From an uncultured Coriobacteriaceae bacterium (GTDB lineage Bacteria; Actinomycetota; Coriobacteriia; Coriobacteriales; Atopobiaceae): a stretch of 5,847 nt of DNA. Made by a program: the position numbers and the translations under genes. The DNA lies in contig CACXZL010000132.1 in assembly GCA_902772085.1 (NCBI GenBank), positions 1 through 5,847 of the forward strand, in the 5' to 3' direction. Below the pieces are notes generated by a model that saw only the letters and a list, made by a program, of their open reading frames with translations, was not told the origin of the DNA and ran no database searches. Positions 1 to 5,810 of this stretch are shown piece by piece (positions within the stretch are counted from its first letter, which is position 1; each line of letters starts with the position of its first letter).

Positions 1-302
1 CGAGCCGGACGATGTCAGCGGTGGTCCAACAGAGGAAAAACAAAAGGAATCGTTGCACAATCGTCGAAAAAAGCAAAGGTGTGAGGGGGACTGGTCAATC
101 GTTCCGAAGATAGCCGAGAGCATGCGAGGCCCTCCTGCGAGGCGGACCGATGTACGGGCACGGCACTTCGCCGGTGGCAAAGCGGACCCTGCAAAGTCCC
201 AGCTAGACGCCTTGAAAAACAGGAAGGTTCTCGCGCGCGGCGGGTACGGCGCCAGAAAACGTAGCCCCTAACCTCGGGCTTTGCGAGGGCCAAGTCGTCC
301 GC
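1..302. other. Leading stretch without a confident gene; weak open frame and GC-rich dyads
   Basis: I recognise no gene or RNA family here. The + frame beginning at base 2 is open from the left edge to a TAA at 269-271 (about 89 codons). Its product is Arg/Lys-rich (for example ALKNRKVLARGGYGARKRSP at the end) and could be the C-terminus of an upstream gene, but the composition is also what random GC-rich DNA gives. Another frame, open from 216, continues to the stop at 372-374. Several hairpins are visible: CGGC/GCCG at 161-164/170-173, GGAC/GTCC at 184-187/196-199, CCTT/AAGG at 210-213/224-227 and CCTCG/CGAGG at 272-276/284-288. A possible closing stem pairs 121-126 with 300-305 and 128-134 with 285-291. 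That suggests a structured RNA as the alternative reading. Neither reading is proven. Confidence 0.3.
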
Positions 303-374
303 ATGGGTGAAGCCGAGAACAAAAACCGTCCCGTTACGATTATGCTCCCAGCTAAAACACGAGGAAAAAAGTAA
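303..374 (+). CDS. Possible 23-codon leader peptide upstream of the IIB-ROK gene
   Basis: The ORF has an ATG at 303 and a TAA at 372-374. Its product begins MGEAENKNRPVT and ends PAKTRGKK. A GAGGG at 285-289 could serve as Shine-Dalgarno, but the 13-nt spacing is longer than usual. The same frame is open further back, to 216, so this could instead be the tail of a longer or frameshifted gene. Its position is suggestive: codons 6-12 run across the left arm (320-336) of the inverted repeat whose right arm ends on the ribosome binding site of the next gene, and its stop lies in the loop. A ribosome on this ORF would therefore melt that hairpin. Coding status is an inference and could be chance. 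Confidence 0.25.
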   Translation: MGEAENKNRPVTIMLPAKTRGKK

Positions 375-413
375 AACAGTACGAAACATTATGTAATAAC
401 GGGACGGATTTTG
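320..413. repeat. Inverted repeat, 17-nt arms, directly upstream of the IIB-ROK gene
   Basis: The left arm, 320-336, is CAAAAACCGTCCCGTTA. The right arm, 397-413, is its reverse complement apart from one A:A mismatch (325/408); the core ACCGTCCCGTTA-type block gives 11 uninterrupted pairs. The loop is about 60 nt, AT- and purine-rich, and includes an A-rich run at 364-370. Position 413 is also the first G of the GAGGG ribosome binding site. Read on the minus strand the repeat is followed by TTTTT, so it could act as a weak terminator in that direction, although the loop is long. Other readings are an operator with two half-sites, an RNA switch for the downstream gene, or a small MITE; no target-site duplication is visible. 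Confidence 0.6.
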
Positions 414-430
414 AGGGCCATGCGCGCATG
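413..430 (+). promoter_or_regulatory. Ribosome binding site and 12-bp palindrome over the start codon
   Basis: GAGGG at 413-417 lies 10 nt before the ATG at 428. The sequence CATGCGCGCATG (419-430) is a perfect palindrome that contains two ATGs, at 420 and 428. The first is only 2 nt from the Shine-Dalgarno and opens a 17-codon out-of-frame ORF ending at 473. The second opens the long frame. Spacing therefore favours 428. The palindrome could fold over the start or be an operator half-turn; that is inference. Confidence 0.5.
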
Positions 431-1903
431 CCAACGTCCAAGCGACAAGGGGCAGCTTTTGTGCCATACTTAGAAGGCATTTGGCAACGTGAGGAGGCGT
501 TCGTGGACGAACTTACAAAGACATATCGCGATTGGATACTAGATCAGCGCATTGAGGGGTGTACTCTTGAGCCGCAAGGCGACGGTAAGATAAATCTCAA
601 AAGCGACTTAGCCAACGGCGAGATCAACTTTTACGACATAAATGGGAGTACGGTCGTGGAGTTGCGACTAGAGCGCGCAGATGATGGCGAGTCTTGCTTC
701 TTCCTGCATTTCGAACTCGAGGAGCTCGACCGAGCAAAGAGTTTGTTTGGCGAGATGGTCGAGGCGTTTGAAGACCTCGGCGAAAAGCAGGCGCGTCACA
801 TACTCCTTTGCTGCACGTGCGGCATCACCACGACCTTCTTTGCAAACAAGCTCAACGAGGCGGCAAAGACAATGGAAATCGAATACGATTTCTGTGCAAA
901 GTCCATTGAGGAGGCGAAGGTAGCCGGCGGTGAATACACTGCCGTACTGCTGGCTCCGCAGGTGGGACACAAGCGGAAAGAGCTTGTGGAGGCCCTGCCC
1001 GATACGCTGGTGCTCGAGCTGCCGGGCAGTATGTTTGGCTCGTACGACGCTGTGGCGGGAGTGCGTTTTGTCGTTGACGCGGTGACGGGTGCTCGACTTG
1101 CGGCAAAGAGTGACTTACGCATGGCGCGCGACTTTGACCATTCCAAGAGGGTGCTTGCCATAAGTTATGTGATTCGCTCCGACGAGTCCACGCTCTCCTA
1201 TCGCGTTTTGGACAAAGGCGTGGATGCTCTGCAGGGGATGCTCGTTCGTAGCCACTTCGACATTTACGTGCTTTATGACCTTGCAGCCACACTCAAAGTC
1301 GCGGGCTATCCGCTTGAAAGCTTCGATGCGGTGGGCGTCGCGATGCCAGGCACGATTGACAAGGGCGTCGTAGTGCAAATGGACGAAGGTGCCGCTGACT
1401 TTGACATAGCGGCGAAGCTGTCGAAGAAGTGGCGCGTGCCCGTGCGCGTAGACAACAACGCCGTTGCAGCTGCCGCCGGATGCTACATCAGCCAAAACGA
1501 CTGGGACGACGTTGCCTTTCACGCACAGGCCATCGGCGTGGCGGAGTGCGACGAGGGGCTGGTGATAGGCGGTCTCGTACGAGCGGGAAAGGCGGGCTTT
1601 GCGGGAAACTTGGGCTACCTCGCCTCGAATTTCTCCCTCTCCATGGATCTCGAGGAAGCCGCCTGGCGCTACGACGGAACGCGCGAGCTGGTTGCGCGTT
1701 ATCTGGAAGCCACCATATGCACGGTCGCGCCTGAAGCCATCTTTGTGTGGTGCGATCTCGTGACGGACATGGAAGAGCTTCGTGAGGAGCTGCTGAAGAA
1801 TCTTCCTGCCAGTGCCATCCCCGAGCTCATACCGGTGGCAGACTACGATGGACTGACGCTCCTGGGAGAGCTCTCGCTTTGTCTGCAAGGTATAGACGAA
1901 TAA
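428..1903 (+). CDS. PTS IIB (lactose/cellobiose type) - ROK-fold hybrid protein, probable sugar-responsive regulator
   Basis: The product has 491 residues. Residues 1-117 are an alpha/beta region I do not recognise; no clear helix-turn-helix is visible. Residues about 121-215 resemble PTS EIIB of the lactose/cellobiose family: RHILLCCTCGITTTFFANKL matches the strand - P-loop with the phospho-acceptor Cys at 129 (pattern C-T/S-x-G-I/M-T/S-T), followed by the alternating alpha/beta pattern with LLAPQV. Residues about 240-491 resemble the ROK actin-like fold: VGVAMPGTID (302-311), PVRVDNNAVAAAAG (around 342) and AGFAGNLGYL (389-398). Kinase features are degraded. The N-terminal DxGGT is ISYV at 245-248, the catalytic Asp of the usual ND pair is Asn344, GEIGH has become GNLGY, and the ROK zinc motif CxCGxxGCxE is absent. 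I infer a protein phosphorylated by the PTS that binds a sugar without phosphorylating it. No PTS IIA/IIC genes lie in the window. ATG 428 is the only in-frame start candidate back to the stop at 353-355. Domain calls are by eye. Confidence 0.8.
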   Translation: MPTSKRQGAAFVPYLEGIWQREEAFVDELTKTYRDWILDQRIEGCTLEPQGDGKINLKSDLANGEINFYDINGSTVVELRLERADDGESCFFLHFELEELDRAKSLFGEMVEAFEDLGEKQARHILLCCTCGITTTFFANKLNEAAKTMEIEYDFCAKSIEEAKVAGGEYTAVLLAPQVGHKRKELVEALPDTLVLELPGSMFGSYDAVAGVRFVVDAVTGARLAAKSDLRMARDFDHSKRVLAISYVIRSDESTLSYRVLDKGVDALQGMLVRSHFDIYVLYDLAATLKVAGYPLESFDAVGVAMPGTIDKGVVVQMDEGAADFDIAAKLSKKWRVPVRVDNNAVAAAAGCYISQNDWDDVAFHAQAIGVAECDEGLVIGGLVRAGKAGFAGNLGYLASNFSLSMDLEEAAWRYDGTRELVARYLEATICTVAPEAIFVWCDLVTDMEELREELLKNLPASAIPELIPVADYDGLTLLGELSLCLQGIDE

Positions 1904-1948
1904 AAAGCGATTTACCTGCAAAGTCTCATGAAGGACCTTGTTAATTTA

Positions 1949-1957
1949 TGGTACAAT
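1949..1957 (+). promoter_or_regulatory. Extended -10 promoter for the SLH surface-protein gene
   Basis: TGGTACAAT fits the extended -10 pattern TGnTATAAT. No good -35 lies 16-18 nt upstream (around 1929-1934 reads TGAAGG), which is usual for extended -10 promoters. A transcript would start near 1964, giving a leader of about 40 nt before ATG 2005, so the surface-protein gene can be transcribed independently of the preceding gene. No intrinsic terminator is visible between them. Confidence 0.5.
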
Positions 1958-1991
1958 GATGGTTGGTGGTTATTTTCCTTTTTTATAGAGT

Positions 1992-1997
1992 GGGGGG
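1992..1997 (+). promoter_or_regulatory. Ribosome binding site that fixes the start of the SLH protein at 2005
   Basis: A run of six Gs inside GTGGGGGGCAG sits 7 nt upstream of ATG 2005. The longer open frame begins with a TTG at 1963, but that lies at or before the predicted transcription start and lacks a ribosome binding site. Starting at 2005 puts a standard secretion signal at the N-terminus. Confidence 0.6.
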
Positions 1998-2004
1998 CAG
2001 TTCA

Positions 2005-5000
2005 ATGAAACTCCCGGGCAATGGTTCACACACCAACTTACGTACGTTCCTATCCTTCGCATTATCATACATTTTGATGTGGGGTCTTATACCCGCCATC
2101 GCCATTGCCGATGCCATTCGATCGCTTTACACCCAGGAACGTGACTCTGGGTACGTGGTAGCCCATTCCATAGAGGATTCCAACGAGCTTGCTGCGCACA
2201 TGTCGGAGACCGTGCTCGCAAGCTTGCCCGCCGACGCATCAAACGTAGACAAGCTTTCTGCCGCATTCCACTCCATCGCCGACGTTGTCGTGATATCCGA
2301 CGAAGCTCCCGAAGACTCCTACGAAGCACTCGTTGCCGCTCTGCACGGACAGGCGACGACGGCGGATGGAGCGACGCAAGCCGTTTTGCTCATCACGAAA
2401 CAGATGGGATTCGAGTCGGAGCTCGTTTACGAAGAAGACGAGGCATTTGCAAGCGTACACCTTGATGACACATGGGTGCGTACAAACGTCGCGGCTTCTA
2501 TCCTCGCGCGCATGGAGGCAAATGCCGACGTAGCCGAAGAGACGTGGATTGTCGTAGACAACACACCTGCAGTTGAGGAGATCTCAGAGGACGAGAATGC
2601 CATAGAGGCGCAAGGAGAGCCCGCGCAGCCGACCGTGGTAGACGAGGGCATCATAGTGGATGACGACGACGATCCCGATGTCCTCTCGGTGCAGGCATCT
2701 ACGCCCAGCAACCCAGCTCAGACCTACAACGTAAGCGAATACGCATTACCTCACTTGGACCATGACAGCCCGCGCTGTTCATATCTCCACCTCAATGCTT
2801 CAGGTGGTTTGGAGCGCGTTGAGTTCATACAGAACACAAACACTCTCGTGGTGGAGACTCTGTCACCATCCTTCGGGGTTACAAACCAGCGCATTATTCC
2901 CGCATCAGCTTATGTGCCAAGCAATCTGGTGCCCGGAAAACTCAAATGGGGCGGTTTTTATTCCGGAGCCGAATACAACTACGTAGTCACGGGACAGACG
3001 AACGATGATTGCAACGACAATCTGGTTGTGTATCGCGTTACGAGGTTCACCAAGGATTGGTCTAGTCCGAAGGCAGCTGAATTCACGGATGGTAAGCACA
3101 GGATTCCAAGCGAAATACCCATAATGCCAAACACATGCTATGGCACCTCGATCCCGTTTTTGGACGGCACATGCGTCATGGAAGAGTTGAATGGTGTGCT
3201 GCATGTGCGGACCTCGCATCAAATGTATCCAGAATCAGGCCCAACGCAGATAAGGCATCAAGCCTCCGCGCACCTCGTGGTAAACGAGAGCACCATGGCG
3301 GTCACTGATTCCATGACGTACTCCCTGAGTCGCGATGCAAAGCTAGGCTACGCCTCGCACTCCTTTGCGCAACGGCTGGCGGCACTCGACGGCTCCATGT
3401 ACGCGCTGGATTTGGGCGACTACAGGCCTCGTTCCATCGCCATAAAGAAGCTTGGTGTTACCAACGGAATAGGCGATGTCTTGCAGATTCAAGGAGACGC
3501 CGCAAATGGAACCAACAACTTTACCGGTGTGATCCTTGGCGGATTTGAGTCTTCCAATTCCGCAAAGACCCTTATCGTTACCGGTGCCACCATGGATCAG
3601 GCTGCGCACAAAGACAGGGCGAACTATCCCAAGATGCCAGGAAAATACGCTCCACGCAACACCTTTGTGGCTATCGTGAAGCCGTCAAACACGATCTCTA
3701 AACCCACTACGTTCAAGACCCTTACTCATTACGCATACTCAGGAAACAAAGGTGCTGATTTGACGAAGCTCGTGAAGATAAACGACAACCGTTTCCTTGT
3801 CGTATGGGCAGAGGTGAACTGCTGGGTCGATAGTGCTTCTTGGGGTAAAACCCAGACGGGCAAGCTTGCCTACGCGTTTATAGACGGCAATGGCAATACG
3901 ATAGGGTCTGTTCATGAGATGCAGGGCTATCTTTCCTGTTGCGATCCCATACTATACGGCGGCAAGGTGGTGTGGTATGCGGAAGACCAACAAGGCAATC
4001 ACACGCCCGTGTATTACGCGATTGACGCCAATGAAGGAGACACGAATTCAGGGTCTTCTACGGGAGGTAACGGGAATGCTGGTACCGCCGAGTCCATTGG
4101 AAACGCTTCGGTGGCACCTATTGCAAACCAGACCTATAGCGGACAAGCCATCACTCCGGCTCTCAGCGTCACGCACAAGGGCGTTACCCTCAAGCAAAAC
4201 ATAGACTATCGTGTAACGTATGCAAACAACATCAACGTCACAAATGACGCCACGGCGACCATTGAAGGCGTGGGCAACTATACCGGCACCAGGAAAGTCT
4301 CCTTCAAGATAGTGGCCGCTACCATCACTTCTGTGACGCCGAGCACGGCTACCTACACCTATGACGGTACGGAGAAGCGCCCTGGCGTTACGGTAAAGGC
4401 TGGAAGCCTCGTGGTTCCCTCCAGTGGTTACGACGCGAGCTACAAAAACAACAAAAACGTAGGTACGGCCACCATCACCGTGACGGGCAGGGGCAACTAT
4501 ACCGGTACCCAGACGACCGAGTTCAAGATTGTGGCAAAGGAGCAAGGCCAGACCCCCAGCCCGAGCACCATCAAGTTCAATGACGTGACTAGCGCAACGG
4601 CGCATTCCGAAGACATCTTATGGATGGCAGAGAGTGGCATTTCCGAAGGATGGAAGAACGCCGACGGTACGCGGTCCTTTAGGCCACATGCAAATGTAAC
4701 GCGGGGTGACATGGCCGCCTTCCTCTTCCGTCTCGCCAAGCGCTGGAACCTGGTGAATGACAGCTGGCAGGCATCAAACACGCGTGTATTCACCGACGTG
4801 AATGCTTCGACCTCGCACAGCAGGGAAATCTGGTGGCTTGGCGAAACGGGCATCTCCGCTGGCTGGACAGTTTCCGGTGGAAAGAAGGAGTTCCGTCCCG
4901 CGGCCTCGGTGGCTCGTGCGGACATGGCGGCATTCCTCTTCCGTCTGGCAAAGAAAGCCGGTAAAGCGAGTGATAGCTGGAGAGTTACAAACGACAAAGT

Positions 5001-5175
5001 CTTCGTCGATGTAAACGCTTCGACCGCGCACAACAACGACATTTGGTGGCTCGCCGAGAAGGGCATCTCCGCAGGCTGGACGGTGAGCGGTGGAAAGAAG
5101 GAGTTCCGTCCGTTCAACACGGTAGCCCGTGCCGATCTCGCCGCCTTCCTCCATCGTCTCGACAAGCTCTCATAG
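2005..5175 (+). CDS. Secreted cell-wall (SLH) multidomain protein with a degenerate transglutaminase-like domain
   Basis: The product has 1056 residues. Residues 1-37 are a signal peptide: Arg13, a hydrophobic stretch at 14-35, and a likely cut after A35 or A37 (AIADA). Residues about 70-165 follow the transglutaminase-like pattern (an ALxxxxGxAxxxDGxxxA block, then LDDTW), but the catalytic Cys, His and Asp positions are Ala120, Glu146 and Asn161. An acidic linker covers about 175-230 and includes five Asp at 219-223. Residues about 240-672 form a long beta-rich region, possibly a propeller, with HQA (418-420), GYASHSF (448-454), DLGDYRPRS (469-477) and a Cys-Cys pair (645-646). A Gly/Ser/Asn linker (about 677-692) leads to two Ig-like repeats (about 698-770 and 773-844), each with GNYTGT and ending FKIVA. 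Three SLH repeats start near 856, 928 and 999 and run to the end. Known SLH domains bind secondary wall polymers, so the protein should sit on the outer cell wall. Its ligand is unknown; adhesion, scaffolding or polymer binding are all possible. The frame is intact. Confidence 0.85.
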   Translation: MKLPGNGSHTNLRTFLSFALSYILMWGLIPAIAIADAIRSLYTQERDSGYVVAHSIEDSNELAAHMSETVLASLPADASNVDKLSAAFHSIADVVVISDEAPEDSYEALVAALHGQATTADGATQAVLLITKQMGFESELVYEEDEAFASVHLDDTWVRTNVAASILARMEANADVAEETWIVVDNTPAVEEISEDENAIEAQGEPAQPTVVDEGIIVDDDDDPDVLSVQASTPSNPAQTYNVSEYALPHLDHDSPRCSYLHLNASGGLERVEFIQNTNTLVVETLSPSFGVTNQRIIPASAYVPSNLVPGKLKWGGFYSGAEYNYVVTGQTNDDCNDNLVVYRVTRFTKDWSSPKAAEFTDGKHRIPSEIPIMPNTCYGTSIPFLDGTCVMEELNGVLHVRTSHQMYPESGPTQIRHQASAHLVVNESTMAVTDSMTYSLSRDAKLGYASHSFAQRLAALDGSMYALDLGDYRPRSIAIKKLGVTNGIGDVLQIQGDAANGTNNFTGVILGGFESSNSAKTLIVTGATMDQAAHKDRANYPKMPGKYAPRNTFVAIVKPSNTISKPTTFKTLTHYAYSGNKGADLTKLVKINDNRFLVVWAEVNCWVDSASWGKTQTGKLAYAFIDGNGNTIGSVHEMQGYLSCCDPILYGGKVVWYAEDQQGNHTPVYYAIDANEGDTNSGSSTGGNGNAGTAESIGNASVAPIANQTYSGQAITPALSVTHKGVTLKQNIDYRVTYANNINVTNDATATIEGVGNYTGTRKVSFKIVAATITSVTPSTATYTYDGTEKRPGVTVKAGSLVVPSSGYDASYKNNKNVGTATITVTGRGNYTGTQTTEFKIVAKEQGQTPSPSTIKFNDVTSATAHSEDILWMAESGISEGWKNADGTRSFRPHANVTRGDMAAFLFRLAKRWNLVNDSWQASNTRVFTDVNASTSHSREIWWLGETGISAGWTVSGGKKEFRPAASVARADMAAFLFRLAKKAGKASDSWRVTNDKVFVDVNASTAHNNDIWWLAEKGISAGWTVSGGKKEFRPFNTVARADLAAFLHRLDKLS
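4786..5172 (+). repeat. Near-identical tandem SLH2/SLH3 coding repeats
   Basis: The second and third SLH repeats are offset by 213 nt (71 residues). They share a 24-nt identical block at 4875-4898 and 5088-5111, plus further near-identical stretches (the codons for VNAST and GISAGWTV). SLH1 is more diverged in DNA and protein. This indicates a recent in-frame duplication or gene conversion between SLH2 and SLH3. Confidence 0.7.
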
Positions 5176-5176
5176 C

Positions 5177-5195
5177 GTCTCAGAGCGTGTGAGAC
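5177..5195 (+). other. Small hairpin just after the SLH gene stop codon
   Basis: GTCTCA (5177-5182) and TGAGAC (5190-5195) form a perfect 6-bp stem with a 7-nt loop starting one base after the TAG at 5173-5175. No T-run follows, so it is not a terminator alone. It may protect the mRNA 3' end or be accidental. Confidence 0.4.
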
Positions 5196-5202
5196 ACCGC
5201 TG

Positions 5203-5242
5203 CGCCTCCAGGTGTCGTGAAGATGCCTGGAGGCGTTTCTTG
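5203..5242 (+). terminator. Intrinsic terminator of the SLH gene
   Basis: CGCCTCCAGG (5203-5212) pairs perfectly with CCTGGAGGCG (5226-5235). The 10-bp GC-rich stem has a 13-nt loop and is followed by TTTCTTGT. It lies 27 nt after the stop codon, so it ends the transcript of the surface-protein gene. Confidence 0.8.
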
Positions 5243-5266
5243 TCTCGGGAGTTCCGCGATTGTGGC

Positions 5267-5378
5267 GTTGCTCGTTCAGAACCCCGTTGCCTGGACGTGC
5301 GTCGTGCTCAAACAATCCTCGCCGTGCTACGGAATCGCTCGCGGCGCATCGCCCGACGGCGAGGTCTGAACGAGCAAC
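5267..5378. repeat. 112-bp nested inverted-repeat element
   Basis: The outer arms GTTGCTCGTTCAGA (5267-5280) and TCTGAACGAGCAAC (5365-5378) are perfect 14-bp reverse complements. A second perfect pair, CCTCGCCGT (5317-5325) and ACGGCGAGG (5356-5364), abuts the outer right arm. The right side is therefore one continuous 23-nt arm pairing with two left-hand blocks separated by 36 nt. The bulge holds a small dyad (GACG/CGTC). No ORF of note lies inside. It could be a MITE or REP-like mobile palindrome, or a non-coding RNA; a simple terminator is unlikely because no T-run follows. TGTGGC before it and TGTAGC two bases after it are similar but not a convincing target duplication. Confidence 0.65.
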
Positions 5379-5440
5379 ACTGTAGCTCCATGTTTTGGGA
5401 AATTTTCGTTGTGACGCTACCCATACGCCAAAAACTGCGT

Positions 5441-5446
5441 TATACT
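5441..5446 (+). promoter_or_regulatory. -10 box of the tRNA-Ser gene
   Basis: TATACT lies 14 nt before the mature tRNA 5' end, so transcription would begin a few bases upstream of the tRNA. No consensus -35 occurs at 16-18 nt; TTGTGA at 5409-5414 is too far (26 nt). The -10 call rests on its match and position only. Confidence 0.45.
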
Positions 5447-5460
5447 ATCTCCTGCATTAC

Positions 5461-5550
5461 GGAGAGCTGACCGAGAGGCCGAAGGTGCTCGCCTGCTAAG
5501 CGAGTATGGCAGTGATGCCATCTGGGGTTCGAATCCCCAGCTCTCCGCCA
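5461..5550 (+). tRNA. tRNA-Ser, anticodon GCU (GCT in DNA)
   Basis: This is a class II tRNA with an encoded CCA end. The acceptor stem GGAGAGC (5461-5467) pairs with GCTCTCC (5540-5546), followed by discriminator G and CCA (5548-5550). The anticodon stem CTCGC/GCGAG (5488-5492/5500-5504) holds the loop CTGCTAA with anticodon GCT at 5495-5497, reading AGC/AGU serine codons. The long variable arm ATGGCA/TGCCAT (5506-5511/5516-5521) with a GTGA loop is diagnostic for Ser. The T arm TGGGG/CCCCA (5523-5527/5535-5539) carries TTCGAAT. I see no second copy of its 3' end that would mark an integrated element within the window. Confidence 0.97.
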
Positions 5551-5558
5551 GATTACTC

Positions 5559-5581
5559 AACGCCCCTGAAGGGGCGTTTTT
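5559..5581 (+). terminator. Intrinsic terminator of the tRNA gene
   Basis: AACGCCCC (5559-5566), loop TGAA, then GGGGCGTT (5571-5578) form an 8-bp stem merging into TTTTT (5577-5581). It starts 8 nt after the tRNA CCA end, so the tRNA is a monocistronic unit. Confidence 0.9.
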
Positions 5582-5607
5582 GTTTACCTGTCTTTCCTCC
5601 ACTTTGT

Positions 5608-5719
5608 ATGGGTGCGGACCACCATTCCTTGAGACCGCGCGCCTCGTCCTCGCATGCACGCGCCCTCAAGACAGGGGTGGCGATCGTGGGCCCTGTCGGG
5701 GCCTCCTCGTGGCCCCGAC
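5608..5719. other. Four consecutive hairpins in the gene-free right-hand stretch
   Basis: From 5582 to the window edge there is no supported gene. Stems seen in order are: ATGGGTG/CACCAT (5608-5614/5620-5625, one bulged G); CTTGAG plus GCGCG with CGCGC plus CTCAAG (5628-5641/5659-5670); GACAGGG/CCCTGTC (5670-5676/5691-5697); and GTCGGGGCC/GGCCCCGAC (5695-5703/5711-5719, 7-nt loop). The third and fourth share 5695-5697 and so compete. No T-run follows the last, so none is an ordinary terminator. A structured leader of a gene beyond 5847 or a small RNA fits; this is inference. Confidence 0.4.
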
Positions 5720-5810
5720 CCGTCGCGCACGTTATCGGGAGTCCGGGAAAAACATACATTGGGTCACTGAAATTCTCGCGCCAACTGGGCATATATGGAA
5801 TGCAACCAAT

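Noticed and set aside
1..427. Known RNA classes (RNase P RNA, tmRNA, SRP RNA, T-box leader)
   Set aside because: I looked for their conserved core motifs on both strands by eye and found none.
15..467. 150-codon minus-strand open frame
   Set aside because: It overlaps the start of the confident + gene, carries low-complexity Arg/Ser/Pro-rich sequence with no domain pattern, and crosses the inverted repeat and hairpins; more likely an accidental GC-rich open frame.
1115..1921. 268-codon minus-strand open frame opposite the IIB-ROK gene
   Set aside because: It is an antisense shadow. The + strand frame there has recognisable IIB and ROK motifs, while this product has no recognisable motif.
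1904..1948. Terminator between the two large genes
   Set aside because: Only the short AAGGACCTT palindrome is present, with no GC-rich stem and T-run.
1963..2004. Upstream TTG start giving a 1070-residue surface protein
   Set aside because: It has no ribosome binding site, overlaps the predicted transcription start, and would put 14 extra residues before an otherwise standard signal peptide.
4497..5315. 272-codon minus-strand open frame opposite the SLH repeats
   Set aside because: Its internal repetition simply mirrors the SLH repeats on the + strand, and it runs across the terminator of that gene.
5461..5550. tRNA-Ser as an integration site (att) for a mobile element
   Set aside because: No repeated tRNA 3' end, integrase or phage gene is visible in the window.
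5417..5659. Minus-strand 80-codon open frame over the tRNA
   Set aside because: The WGFEPQ-type peptide is the familiar antisense translation of a tRNA-Ser gene.
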